From positions 1 to 64,000 of the forward strand of contig JACCGJ010018690.1 of the NCBI GenBank assembly GCA_013407085.1: DNA of 64,000 nt, read 5' to 3'. The translations under genes and the position numbers were made by a program. Below are positions 34,113-47,200 of this stretch, in pieces. How positions within the stretch are numbered: position 1 is the first letter of the stretch; each line of letters opens with the position of its first letter. Below the pieces are notes generated by a model. It searched no databases. It was given only the letters and a program-made list of their open reading frames with translations, and was not told where the DNA came from. The DNA is from Atriophallophorus winterbourni (lineage: Eukaryota; Platyhelminthes; Trematoda; Plagiorchiida; Microphallidae).

Positions 34113-34702
34113 GTTTGCACATCTGCGCTTGACTTGTGTTCCATGATGATGATGATAATTATACTTCCTTACCACGAGCAACTCGTAGCGATGTGATCAG
34201 TTTGCATGAATGACTCCGTCAGCGGAGATTTCCAGGTGAAACATTGAAACTTCGAATAGCCAATGTTAGTGGAAAATTACAAGAACCCTTTGGGTTTGCG
34301 TTTAGGAGTGACATGTTTATTTTAGCTGGAACCATGAATGCACGTAAGGCTCATCTATATTCAAAGGAGCATTTAGATTGACAGTTTGGCCTCGTTTGTC
34401 ATCGAAATGAATATGGCGAAGGGCTGCTTAGCTTTTTCTCAAAGTCTAGGTTGCCAGTAGTAAGTTCCTCCTTTCGAAGCGTCGCTGTTTCGTCTAGAAA
34501 TCTCCATCGACGACCTCGTTTGCGCAAATTGACCGTATCGCTATCAGCTACTCTTGGTGCATGAGTGTACAACATTGCCGCTCATACTGTGACTCGTGTC
34601 CAGAGCCTGACAGTTCAATTCCAAATTATTTCCACATTAATTTTACGCTTTATTGCATCATTCATTGACTAAAATCTTCTTATTGTAGGTCATTTCTCAC
34701 AC

Positions 34703-35569
34703 ATGGTTAACCCTCCCAAGCATATTCCTGCATTTTCTCGCGCTTTGAGCGATTCTGACGAGGAACTTGAACCCGAAATAAATTCGATTTGCGATGCATT
34801 CAAATGCTTAAACCAGTCTAACGAACCACTATGCATTTCCGATATGTCCACGGGTCTTCCTTATAGGAAAATTGTTGTGGCTGTTGGAGCAATCCAGGCG
34901 GCATTCGCTGTTTGTACTTTTCATTTAGACATCGATAAATACATATTTAAAATTCCATGCGGACATTCTGACAGCGACGGCAAAGCTGGGCTCGATGCTG
35001 GTTTTCTTTTGGTCTACTACATTCCTGAACTCGCTGGTGGCGTATTCGTCATCGTCATACCGGTTGTTGAAGAGAACGTCTACCGCAACCAGAAAATCAT
35101 AGTGACTACGACAATGACAACACTAATTTCAGCACAATCGCAGCCACACGAAATTGAACTTATTCTACTATGTTCGCAACCGACAACAACCTTTCAATCA
35201 TCATTCGCACCAGATGAATCATTTGTGCGAGTCGTTCGTACCGGACCACAAAAAATTAACAATTTTCCGCAGCTCGAGCTCCCCAATATCATCACGGGAT
35301 TTCCAGCGGAATTTTTGGCTTATGCCAAATTACGCAACATTTCGTGCAGCTTATACATTTTATATTTTATCCCTCATGCCAATCAATTTGAATTTCGATC
35401 AGCGCTCAAGGAGTTATTTAAACTTTTGCAGCCAATCATTCATTCTACTGAAGGCTTTCCACCCTCATCTTGTGAATATCGAATCATGGAAAATACTGAA
35501 CTTGAAAAACAATGTTTCACTGCGGTTTCTGGTAACAAATCTGCTCTTTTGAGTAACATGTATATATGA
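34703..35569 (+). CDS. PSMG1: proteasome assembly chaperone 1 (PAC1), complete, single coding exon
   Basis: PAC1 pairs with PAC2 and guides assembly of the alpha-ring of the 20S proteasome in the cytosol; this role is known for the family. The ORF has 288 codons, the same length as the human protein. The best-kept stretch is LELPNIITGFPAEFLAY followed by SLYILYFI (about residues 196-226), where family members have a PNIV-x-x-LPAA-x-LSY motif, and the end SALLSNMYI matches the conserved C-terminal SNIY-type tail. The region after residue 50 (KIVVAVGAIQAAF) fits the family's first beta-strand. The start is the first ATG, 14 bases after a possible 5'UTR intron acceptor (ttattgtag, 34688). The acidic segment DSDEELEPE lies near the N-terminus. 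No AATAAA was identified downstream. It converges with the SBF gene on the other strand. Confidence 0.82.
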   Translation: MVNPPKHIPAFSRALSDSDEELEPEINSICDAFKCLNQSNEPLCISDMSTGLPYRKIVVAVGAIQAAFAVCTFHLDIDKYIFKIPCGHSDSDGKAGLDAGFLLVYYIPELAGGVFVIVIPVVEENVYRNQKIIVTTTMTTLISAQSQPHEIELILLCSQPTTTFQSSFAPDESFVRVVRTGPQKINNFPQLELPNIITGFPAEFLAYAKLRNISCSLYILYFIPHANQFEFRSALKELFKLLQPIIHSTEGFPPSSCEYRIMENTELEKQCFTAVSGNKSALLSNMYI

Positions 35570-36439
35570 TCACCCGTTTGAACTTTTTATCTTTTTGGGG
35601 GTTTAGTTTATCATGCTGCATAGTCGTACTGTGTGGTGGCTCCTCAGCTAGGTCATTAGCCCTTAAATTTGCCAGATTTATACTACGTAATTCAGCTCCC
35701 CCCAAATCTAGTACCGATATATTCCACAGAACCATGAATAACTTTGCACCAATGTGACTTAAACGTTGGCCACGATATAATGTATTGAATGTTACGAAAT
35801 TACCTTAAATCCGATTATCAGTAGTGTAGAAAATTTTACAAATTCTAATATCACATTATCTGGAAAAGCTGCAGCATGTTGTGTGCGTGTAAGTCTTCCA
35901 AAAGCAAACCTAACTCACTGAGTCAATTCAATTAGCAGCCACGAATTTACGCAAACTTGCGTCTACCGGTAATTATCGCAAAAACTGATTTCGCTACAAC
36001 TATTACGATCCTAGACTTGGGTCATTTATAGGGCTGTACTACACACATACGGGATTGTCCATTAATTGGAATTCCCGATAACACGTGTTTGTGACTGAAT
36101 TTAATGACAATTGCACTGTGAACGCATTCACCAACCCATATTGGACGAAACTATGTACGTTTCCATAAATATCATACATTAAATTAAGAAAGTCATGATA
36201 GCACCGAGGAAAGAAACCAAAGATGATTTGTCAATAAAAATGATCGTTTAAGGTATATGATACAATTCCTTTCTGTATTTCTATGGTTGATAAAAGGAAA
36301 AAATACACGAATAACGATAAAAGGTTGAAACCCTGTACATGAACAAAGAAGCTATTTATACACAATACATTTAGAGATCAATAGCGATGGGGGTGATGAT
36401 CACATATCATTTGGGGGCAAAATGTCGCATGAGTCGGTT
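35570..36439. other. intergenic gap between two convergent genes
   Basis: AT-rich, 870 bases. No ORF of note and no clear polyadenylation signal for either gene that I would stand behind (aataaa-like words occur at about 36230 but on the wrong strand for the SBF gene). It should hold both 3' UTRs. Confidence 0.5.
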
Positions 36440-38222
36440 TCATTGAATGGTATTTTGTATTTGCTCCACCCATTCCACGGCCTCTTTCATCGACTCCGCT
36501 GCAAACCGGTAGGTTCGCGTATTTGTTTCAAGCTGTATGTTAAGATATGTGTTGGATTAGAAAAGAGAAAACATATTCATCGTCATGATGAAAATTGAGA
36601 ATTAGAACAGCGTCAAGTTGAGCTTATTTCAGCATAAACAGAATGATGGTACTAGTATGTATGTATAGAATCACAAGCCTGATCCAGCCAAAGTGCCGCA
36701 TGTGGGCTACGATACTGCCAGGTTGCAAAGGCCTAGACATATGAGAGAAACGAAAACAGAAATGACAGCGAGACTCCGGTGAATGCAACCCACTACCGGA
36801 AGTAAAATAATTTAGCATGGTGTTAGCCGTAGAGCACAGAAGTATCACACGATTGCAAACTCGTTGTCCCACGGTGCGTTTGTCCTTTAATGACGTCGAA
36901 TGCTACAGAACTCACACTTATTACGGTATGGTATGAAACCACAAGCTTGACCCAGGCAAACTGCCGAACAGTCAGAGACTGCACGTGGGCTAAGATACTG
37001 TCAGGCTGCTCAGGCTTAGACACTTGTTAATCTGCAATAAGTTGAGCTTAGCAGAAAATTTTGTAATTAGCGATAATCTGATGTGATAAATAATCATTAC
37101 TAAGTCAGTATAAGCTTGAAGGTGTGTTATATGAGGTCTACTGAATCAAGTGCAACGCGTGAACTGTCACAAATAATTGACGGCGAAGCGTTTTGTTGGG
37201 AACAAAAACGTCTTTCCAATCGGTTTTACATTCGCGGGAATGTGGTCAACGCCGATTCTCCCCCATTTGCGGATAGCAAATGGGTACCGACAGCAGTCGG
37301 CAAATTAACGGCGACAACCCGGCATTCTGTACAGTGAGTGAAAACATTACCAGTATCGCTACGTGCCTATCGGCCCATATACATGGCACATGAAATCACA
37401 AATCTCGATCCAGTCAAAGTACCGTCTGCAGTCAATGGCTGCACGGGGGCTATGATACTGTCTGGTTTCACACCCCCAGACAGATATCAGAATGCAAAAA
37501 TGGCGGTTGGACTAGTGCAACTAAATACCGTTGGGGAATCAATTTAACACGGTTTCCTGTACAGTCGGGCCGAGAAGCGTGAAAGAAGAAAGCGAATTTC
37601 TAATCGCGCAATACGCTCGAGCTATAAAGGCTTTGGTAGTCTCTCCGCTAACGTGTTGTCATGACCTGAGTAGTTTGTTCAGCACCAATGTGGTGATGGG
37701 TTCCGACTCTGGAATGACGGTAGCCCATTCTCAATTTTCGGTTCATGGTTAGGCGACACAGTGGTATGACAAACTTAATTTTTTTTAGATACGTACGAAG
37801 CCAACATTTGGGGCTTAATTACAGACTATTAAAGTATTAAAGCTACTGTTATGCACAAGTATCCAAAGAAACATTAATTTGTATAGATATTTATGAATAA
37901 TGATAGTCATACCTCAAACACCCCGCCGTCTAGCAAACGTCGGTTATGGGGGATCAGGTTCTTCACGAGTTTAACCGAACGAACTTCTTGCAGGTCCACC
38001 GTGCCACGAGGCATTGAATCACTGCAACTCTCGTAGTACCGAAGTTGATGTCGGTTGGTGTCCAACACAAAGTACCGTAGTTTCCATTGTTGCAGGATTT
38101 TTCGATGACCCAATTTGTACAACATTCCGGAGAATGTGACGTTCTTCGACTGGTTCTGAAGTAAGACTGTCCTCCTATCGAATTGTTCTGCTTCGGTATT
38201 TCGCTTCGACTTTTGGTCATGC
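36440..38222 (-). CDS. SBF gene: C-terminal PH domain exons
   Basis: Exon 37913-38222 reads FSGMLYKLGHRKILQQWKLR, YFVLDTNRHQLRYYES, GTVDLQEVRSVKLV and DGGVFE. The last exon, 36440-36532, continues LETNTRTYRFAAES and EAVEWVEQIQNTIQ-stop, completing the C-terminal helix with its conserved Trp. The small last exon lies 1.4 kb downstream across an intron holding several dispersed repeats. Confidence 0.88.
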
Positions 38223-41200
38223 CTGTATATGGTCAAAGTGGAAAACAAGCACCTGGCATTAACGTCGATTGATGAAAATGCGAACGAATATCATTCACAT
38301 TCAAAGACGCGTTCGCGCTACTCAAGGTAAGTAATGAAAATTCTAGCTTCGGTAACGTAACAACGACAAATATAGAGCCAATACTTACAATGAAACTACG
38401 GAGCCCGTAAATCGTGCCGTTGCACTGCGACCATTTCGCCATGGAAGATTCGGACTCAGCACTCCTCCGAGCGCAGGACGATCGGCTAGAAAACTTGTCG
38501 TGATAGTCCCTCTTTGATATTCGCCCGGCTTCTGTTCAGCTGCCACGGCGGTACCGTTCTTTTCGGAAAACGAAGACCTATGCGGTTTACACGTTTTTGA
38601 CATCAGTTTAACGCAGGTATCATGACACAGTGCACCACAGTTCAAACAGCTGACAGCCACGTGACCTAGCCCCAGCGTGAGGATTAGATTTTTGCAGAAT
38701 GTGCACCTCAAGGTGGACTCGCTCAATGTCGTTGGAGCGAAATTATGTCGCTGTAAAGTGAAAAAAGAGCAAAATTAAAAAAATCAATTGAGAAAGTACG
38801 GGAAACTGCAGCGGTACTTACAGTAGTAAATCCCAAATTTGAAGCGAGGAAGTCAGAAACATTGGTCCCACGTTTTGTTGTTTGAGAAAACATGTTTGTG
38901 TCATCGACGTCAGAGTCGGCACGAGATGAGGCATCCACGTTAAAGTTGCGCATACTTTGGCGACCAATTCGGTTCAAGGTAGTCGCGCAATGATGATTCA
39001 GAGCTGCCGAACGTGCGGCATAACATTCGTCTGAAGAATCCGTACTGCTACTTGAGTGGCATTCAGACCAGCAAATTTCCTCACTATTGATTGCATGGAC
39101 AGGTAGCGTATCATCCTGTAATCGAGCCTGGTGCGAATTGTAGACTTCCGCTTCGGAAAGAGCTGATTTCATTTCACGAGCTTCTTTTCTTTTAAAGATG
39201 AACTGTTCTTGATTCCTCGGTGTTGTTCGATTCGATCGGGGTATGGTTCCTATGGCAGAATCATCAAGTGTGTCTGAATTGGCGAATTTTGAAGTAAACC
39301 CACATTCGGACAGGGTAACAGAAGAGATGGGTTCACTACCCTCTCTATGATGATGATGATTACCTGGAAGTACGGAGGTTTCAAATTGTGATGATTCGTT
39401 TGAACACAATGTTTTTTCAGGCCCAGGTTCGTGAGGAAGGTACGGACGGTAGTCGATATGTTTGCGAACACGCGTGTCGGATTCAGCACAGGCCCATGCT
39501 GCTCGCCAGCCAACTACTTCTTCGCCTTCTCGAAGCCCCAAAATCGCATAAATTTGTTCCTGATAAAAAGAAATTTAGGCTATTAAAATGCTTATGGTGC
39601 TAAACGGATATAAATAACCTCGGACCTAATTAAAAACTGCGTTACCTATAGAAAGTATATTGATCAATGCACTTAATTGGCTTGAAATGAAGCTATCATT
39701 ATTTGAAGTACGTTAGCACGTGACTGTGTTTTGTGATCAGCGTCGGCCTTCCACGAAAGTATCCTTCGCTTCGACCAGAGAACGGGTGATTTTTATCGAT
39801 TAACACGAGGTGTGACGTGTGAATACGCGAGAACGAATCAGCACTGCAAGATCGCAAATTATTGATATAAGCAAAGAGGGCATTGCAAAATGAAACAGGC
39901 GGAACCAATTCAACAGTGAACAGAGAGCACTTACGACATATGTGTTGTTCAATCCATGTCGAAGAATAGGCTCGTAGGGTCGATTGTTTTGTTTACGATA
40001 ACTCGGGGAGAAATGATCCAAATCAAACACTGGACCAGTGGCCAAGTTTTCTCCCAAGTACAATGACCAAATTCCGATAGAAGCCAAATTCGTTGCAGGG
40101 CGAAGGACCTGAACAAAAAGAAATCAAAATTTATATCCGTTTTTTGTTTCGCATTTAGGGTGTAACATTCGAAAATCAATACGGCCAATCGACGACAAAT
40201 GGCTTGCTGTTATTTAAATTCATTCTAAATAACGTAGCATCACAATAGTGAAATATTTACAGAGATTTGATCGCCTAAACTAGATGTCATTTACCGAGCA
40301 CATTCTTGGTTGACCGTGTCAATCTTATGAAACAGTGGTTTGAAAATTTGATCCTGTTTGTCACACTACCATCGTTCTAGTCTGGCTGAACTCAAACTTG
40401 CTGTCATCAAATGGAGTAGAACCTCAGAGTCCTCCAGCCCTCAACCTAGTCCGAAGAAGCTTCTGTGTCCAAATCTGCTCTAACCGATACATTGCAAACT
40501 TTCTTATCATGGCTATGGATTACCGATTGGTCTCAAATAGATTCAAATACCTTGCTAGAAGAAAACCTGTTGCGCCTCCATATTATGTTGGCCTGCCTCG
40601 GACTATGTCAACCGAGAATGTGCATCACAAGCGCGCGATTATTTTATGCTCCATAGCGTTTCGAATGACTAAACAGTCCGATTCGGGAAGAACAATTTCT
40701 CCCGCACCCCTCACAGCGATAAGCAGGACTTGGTGGATCGATGTCAGTTGCACGCTGACGGCGTGATCTACGATCACCAGAGCAGTATCTGCTCTTGTTC
40801 AGCTTGTAGATGGCGCACCTTCATATGACACAGCTCAAGCACAATGCAAAATGCTTATTAATGAAGCACCACAAACATGAAACTGACGATTAATACAGCA
40901 CAACCGTTTCAAGTGTGACGTCATTCTTAACATTGCATTCAGGAAAAGGACCAGCAAGTTCAGGACAGTCGAGCAAAAAGTGGATGCTAACCTTTTCAGC
41001 TAACTTTGGGCAGTACCGGAAATTGAAGAAAATCGGCCATTCCTCATGTTGACGTTCGATGTACGACCACAGCGAATTCGAGGTAAGTGAATACTGCAGG
41101 TTAGACCGCGAGGCATCACTCACGTCAGACCACGAAGCCAATCGGTCTGCCTCACAATCATATTTGAAGTCTTTGAAACGGTTTGACAAATGATGGTATG

Positions 41201-44200
41201 CAAGGAACTGAAGGAAAAAGTCACTAAACTCAAAAGACAATGGGAATTGTCTGAGAAGTTGGTGAACCGCATCCAGGAACTGGAGGAAAACGGGTGCAAG
41301 AGATTCCGTTTTCGAAGAAACAGTTTGCCGTAGTCGCTGTCCAAACCGATGGCCAAACAACAACCATTCCTTTTCGACCAAAGCCCAGAAACCGTCGATT
41401 GTGCGGTAATGAGGGTCCATCATCACTTGCGCTAAGGCGACAACCTGCAAAGGATCAATGAAGCTATAACGTAAGTCTTGTGGACACTTCGGTTGAAAAT
41501 AGCGACGGTAGTTTACTACTAGGTAGTGCATGCAAATCGTCAAAGATACGTTCCGGGGAAGAATTGAACAATATAGTTGACTGGGTATATTAGTTAATCT
41601 CCAACATCACGGGTGTGGGAGCTCATTTTTCTGCATTTGAAAAACAATTCTATTCACTTTCAATCAATCAATAAAAAAATAAGTTATTGCCAAAGTATTC
41701 AAACATCAAATTCGGTTTGTGTGTGATGGAAATGCAGGCAAATGCGCTTTTTATTCAAGGTCATGGGTTTAAACCCTATCTACAAGAGTGTGGGCTCATG
41801 CGATTGAACAGGTTGGTCGTATTAACCTTATCCAACAGTGGCATACAAGCACAACAGAACAGAAGCTGAGTACTTCCCACTGTTTATAAAATGCTCCTAT
41901 ATGGTGCGCGTCTCAAATAGGCCCTGACAACCAAGTCCAGCTTCTGGCCTGCACGAGCCCGGCGGAACTGCTTCTACCAACAGAAGAAGGGGCGAGGGCG
42001 AGTGACTGGCACCTGAAAACGAGTTTGCTTCGGGCAGATGGAGCTCGTTAGCCTGGGAGGGCATTTCATCAAAGGGAAGGGAAAAAAACCTGATTTTAAA
42101 CCCCCACTGCCTTGCGGGAAAGCTGATCGCGGGAAAGGCTTCGGGAGAAAACCGATGAAAAACCTGGATGGTAGACGGTTAGTGGGTGCACACCACCTCT
42201 TTCTGGCAACTCCCTGCTGCCTTGCAGGTCGCACTTGGTTGTGCGAGGGCTAGAGAAGCTGACTCGAACAAACGCCGAGTGGTGCTGGTGATGCCGCTTT
42301 GTACCCAAATTCCCAAGAATCTTCATTGAAGCCGACTCATCCTCCAGGAGGAGATAGTCGCACACAAGTAACTTCCCGTTTACGAAGTGAGAAATGCACA
42401 AGTGTTCTCTGGAATCAATCTATATGGTCTATCGACGACGGTCTCTGTAACAGATTTGTACATATTAAATGAACACAAAGCTTTAAAAAAATGTTGGACG
42501 TAACATGTTCCAACATCCAATGAAGAGTAGTAGATAATAATGATTCCGGAAATGCGCACCTAAAATGCCAAACATGCTGCAAAATCCGAAAATTTTCAAT
42601 AAGCAAGTGTTTTGGGGTCTCAGTATAATACGGATAGCTGATATCTCAAAAACCAACCTGTGGGACTACGTCCATTCCATCTTCCAGACAAACTGCTACC
42701 GTCGCCCCTTGCAGATCCATCAAATCCACAATTATCCCAGCAGTTTGCATAAGTGATTGTAACTGCAGCAGCCACCCAGAATCAGAAACAGCTGTTTGAA
42801 TCGTGTTGGGAGATTGACTGCTACTTGGAGGTAGATTCGAAGGCATACCGATATTGCCGGGATCTTTGGGGTCGGGATTGTGCTGCGGGGCGACTACATT
42901 CAAACCGGCAGTGTTCGCGACTGACGCGAATATATTATGTTGAATTGAGTGTTTCATCGCGTCGATGGGTAAACATGCTTTGAGTAAGGCTTTGAAGCTT
43001 GTGGCTATTTCCGATACAGTGGTATACTCGATGGGAACAAAATCGACAGAACGTAAACCGGAATGCTTGGCGATCGTCTGTAGGAGAAAGAGGGAAGAGT
43101 AATTGTTCAAAGGGAAAAGGGATCATTAACAATTAACGTGTGATTATCGATAAACAGTACGCTTCTGTAATCAACAGTTACGCATCAGCTAAAAGATTAC
43201 CGAAATTACGCAATCGGAATATCCATTGTACAAACAATGATGATTAGTTTCTGTCACAATCCATTCAGGTCACCTACTTGTTTCATGTTGTTTGCAACGT
43301 GACGAAAACATTCGCGTAAACTGAAGCTACAAGCACACATTCAGCATAAGCACAAAATCGATACGACACACAGATGCTCGATGACCGCACAAACACGATA
43401 GAATTATATCTACAAAGAAAGACGAAGGGGCGCCTTAACAAATACTGTACCAATTCACTAGCTTGGATCCAGTCAAAGTGTCACACAGATGGAAACTGTG
43501 AATAAACCGAATAATAGGCGCCTATAAACATAGAAATCATACAACGTGGGCCGAGGCATCTACACATCTAACGCAACTAACAACAATCAATTAGCGTGGA
43601 TAAGTACAGCGATGATAGCAGGCAGTTACTTCGGGTGTATGTTCATTATGCTTACCCCCATCATTACATTTATCAAGGACGTGACGCTATACAAATATAC
43701 CTATAAAATACTTATAAAAAGGCCGCCACGGGGGAAGGAAGCGTTGCGACATATCCTCAAGTGTAACTGAGCATCATCGAAAGGACCTCGATTAGAAGAC
43801 AGATTGCTTATTTCAACACGTCAGGGACTTCAGCTGTTGATGCCACACCTGGGTTTGATCGAGCAAGGCCGGCAACCATTGAGATGCAGCGCAGAATGTC
43901 ATTGTCGGAATCTAGTAGCTCGTGATGCACTAACTAAGCAGCGTAGCCTGTGCAGGTTGCTCAATGTGGGCATCGCAGGTAAAAAGAAATGCGGCACAAC
44001 TAGCTACGTAATTGGCAACATCTTCGCGTTGTGAATAAGTTACGAATGCTGTTGGGACTACTTTTGGGTAGCAAGTAAGAAAGGTTTTCTGTGAGTTGTA
44101 TAAGAAAATTATCCAATGACACGCGAGGTAAAAACTCAACAGCTTCTAAATCATGAGCAACACAGCAGCCCTTCGTATCAAGTAAGCAAACAGTTGATTG

Positions 44201-47200
44201 TCACGTTTCTATACAAACGTATTATATGATAGATTGTTAGCGTACGTGTATGTGCACACACACAGGCGTGTGGGCAAAGAGGCATGATTGTGTGAAAGCA
44301 CACATCAGGGGCGTTTTGTACATTGCCGTCAAAGAAGAAGCATTTAATGCTGAGTAATCTTTCGGTGACAATGAATTGTAGGGAAAATAGTTCCCAGCAA
44401 GGAAGAACGGGAAAGTATTAAAGTATTACACAGATGTGCGATCGTGCAGTACTTCTGTGCTGTGCGGCTAACACCTTACTAGATTGATTGGCCACGGGTA
44501 GTGATCTGCATGCTGAAACACGCTGGAGTCTCACTACCATCTTTATTCTCTATTTGTGATATCTGTCTAGGCCTGGGCAAACTGACAGTATCTTAGCCCA
44601 AGTGCAGTCTCTGACTGTGCGGCACATTGCCTGGATCAGGCTTGTGCTTTCATACCATACCATATATTATATAATAGTAGGCCGGTTTGACACCCGAGTG
44701 TATGCATGTTTGTATGAATTCACAAGCCTAGAGCCAGGGTAGTGTTGTAAGTCATACACTGCGCATTCACTAAGATATTGTCAGCACGAGAAAGATATCA
44801 AAAGAGTACGATTGGATCACGACACGCTGAGCGTCATGCCAACTCTTGAAAGATGGCGATGTTAGTAAAAACTTGGATAGGTCGTATGGTTGAAGTGGCA
44901 GTTTTTTGCCTGAACTTCGATGAGTGGCATCATAAGAACACAGTATCGATAAATTATCGCATAGCCATCAGATTCGCGCAAAATCATTAATGAACGGAGA
45001 ATATCGATCAAGCATGAACCTATCATAGATTGGATGCGAAAGAATGAAAAATGAAATTACCTTGGGCATAGACTTTTCGCTTAATATATAAAGCGTCGGT
45101 GATGTTCGTGCGCCGCGGTGAACAGGAACGCCACCTGCCGCATTTGACGACGATAGGTCAAGCCTTGATCCATCGTTTGTAACTGGAGAGTCACACTCGT
45201 CTGAGATCATGCTTGCTGACGACTGACAGTTTTTGTGTCGAACAGACAAACCAGGCAACCTCCCAAGTGCTGAAATAGAATCCGTGCACACAAAGAACTA
45301 AAATTATGCGTTAAAAGGAAGAATACAAAACGAATTTGTTGGATCAATATTGGTAGAAGTGTCCACATAGTTTAGAAGTTTAAGATATGGAATTTGAGAG
45401 CCACCGAATGGACAACAGCTACTCGTTTGGTATTTGAAATGAACATTGAGCGCAGATAAAAAATACACACGGGAACTAAAGCTTGCATAATGGAAATGCC
45501 GTTTATTTTCAGAGGATGAGTGTGTGTGGGGGGTGATATTGTCAATATAAGTCTAGATGCAAATCCTTAGGTTGAACTAAAAGAAATGAAGACCACCGTA
45601 AAATAATAATAACTGGTAAAATCGTATGACAAAAGGAAATGGACAAAAACTGGATTTTCTAAAACAACAACACTGTGCTGCCTTGCAGTCAGCCAAGTGA
45701 TACTGATACTGCGAAAGTACGCAACGGGTTGAATGTAACGATTCACAGTAACAAGCCTGTAAACACGGTTTTTGCCACGAGAACCGAACACGTTTGGAAA
45801 TATTCGCCTGGTCAAACTTAGGAGGCAATACGGCTCTACCAGCAAAATGGAAAACAGTTTACGTGTTCCGGTTACAGAAAATATGGTTACCGCCTGGTCG
45901 GTAACATCGTGGCTTGACTATGAACAATAAGGGTAGTCCTACCTATACATGACGAAAGGCTGTGTCGGTAAATCATTAAAGCTCGACATGGGTGGTTCGT
46001 TAGGTTAGGCCACTCAGCTTCCAAAGAAAGACATGATGTGATACTCAGCTCAGCAACACAGATGAATTCTGGCGTAACAGACACGCGATCCGTTTGTTTG
46101 TTTATTAAGCCACTGCAAATCATAAATTACACATACATGCACAATTACATTCCACAATGATGAGCAACAGATTATGTGACTGTCTATTTTAAACGACCAC
46201 GAAGCCGAGTATGCGCAAGTGAAACAACGTGAGATTTCAAACATCGATCAACCCTAAGAATGCATTTTCTTCGACACGAACATTGGTAGAATAAGAATCT
46301 CGGTAACCGACAAACAACTCTTTTGACGTTCGACAAGGTATAGATGTGTGAAATCACGGGCGCAAATCAAAGAAAGCACAGCATCGTCAAAGACTGCCGT
46401 TGAACTGAACGTAATACTCCCAAGTTGCCTAGAAAAATGTCTGGGAAGCCATTATAGGTTAAAATCGGCACTGAAAAAAATTCATGCGAATTTTAGTTCA
46501 AGAGAAAGTTGATGACCAAAGTACAGAGGATGTGACAGGAACAATGCAAGCACCGAATGATTCGAAGCACCAACGGTTCGACAACTCTAGGTGTAAAACG
46601 CTAATATTAAGCACCATGTGATTACGAAACAGAATCAAATTGTTAACCATCGTTGAGCGAAAAATAGTGACAGTTCTAACGTGATTAACAAACGAAACAA
46701 CGGCTAGACACGAGGAATAAATCCAGCTGATTTGGGGTTGAAAATTCGTGTACTCGAATAAAGCCATTTTTCTTTCTTACTTTCTTTCATATGAGCCTAG
46801 AGAAGCAAGCGGAACCATCGGTTATGCACCAATAGACATTCACTACCTGGGGAGTGTGTGGAATTACTGATTTCACTGCTAAGGACTAAATTTAATTTTG
46901 AAATCGATTTTCAACTACATGATTAATGAATTGTTTGCTGTAGCAACACGTAGTTTGTCCTGATTACGTGGAAGACGTTTGGGAAGTAACGGAAAACTGC
47001 GAGATCAACAGATTATGGATTACTAATGGTCTTTAAATGACTATCAAAACTAAAACCAAATATTTAACACAAAGAGTTCCATAACACATCGCACAGCTTG
47101 GCATGACTAACAATCGCTCCGAGGTTTCAATATTATCATCACCCTACCAAGGGTCCAAGTTCCCCAAAGTTTCAACAAATGGCCATCAAACGAGACAACA

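Noticed and set aside
35154..35552. 132-codon plus-strand frame overlapping PSMG1
   Set aside because: Shifted-frame shadow of the PSMG1 coding sequence.
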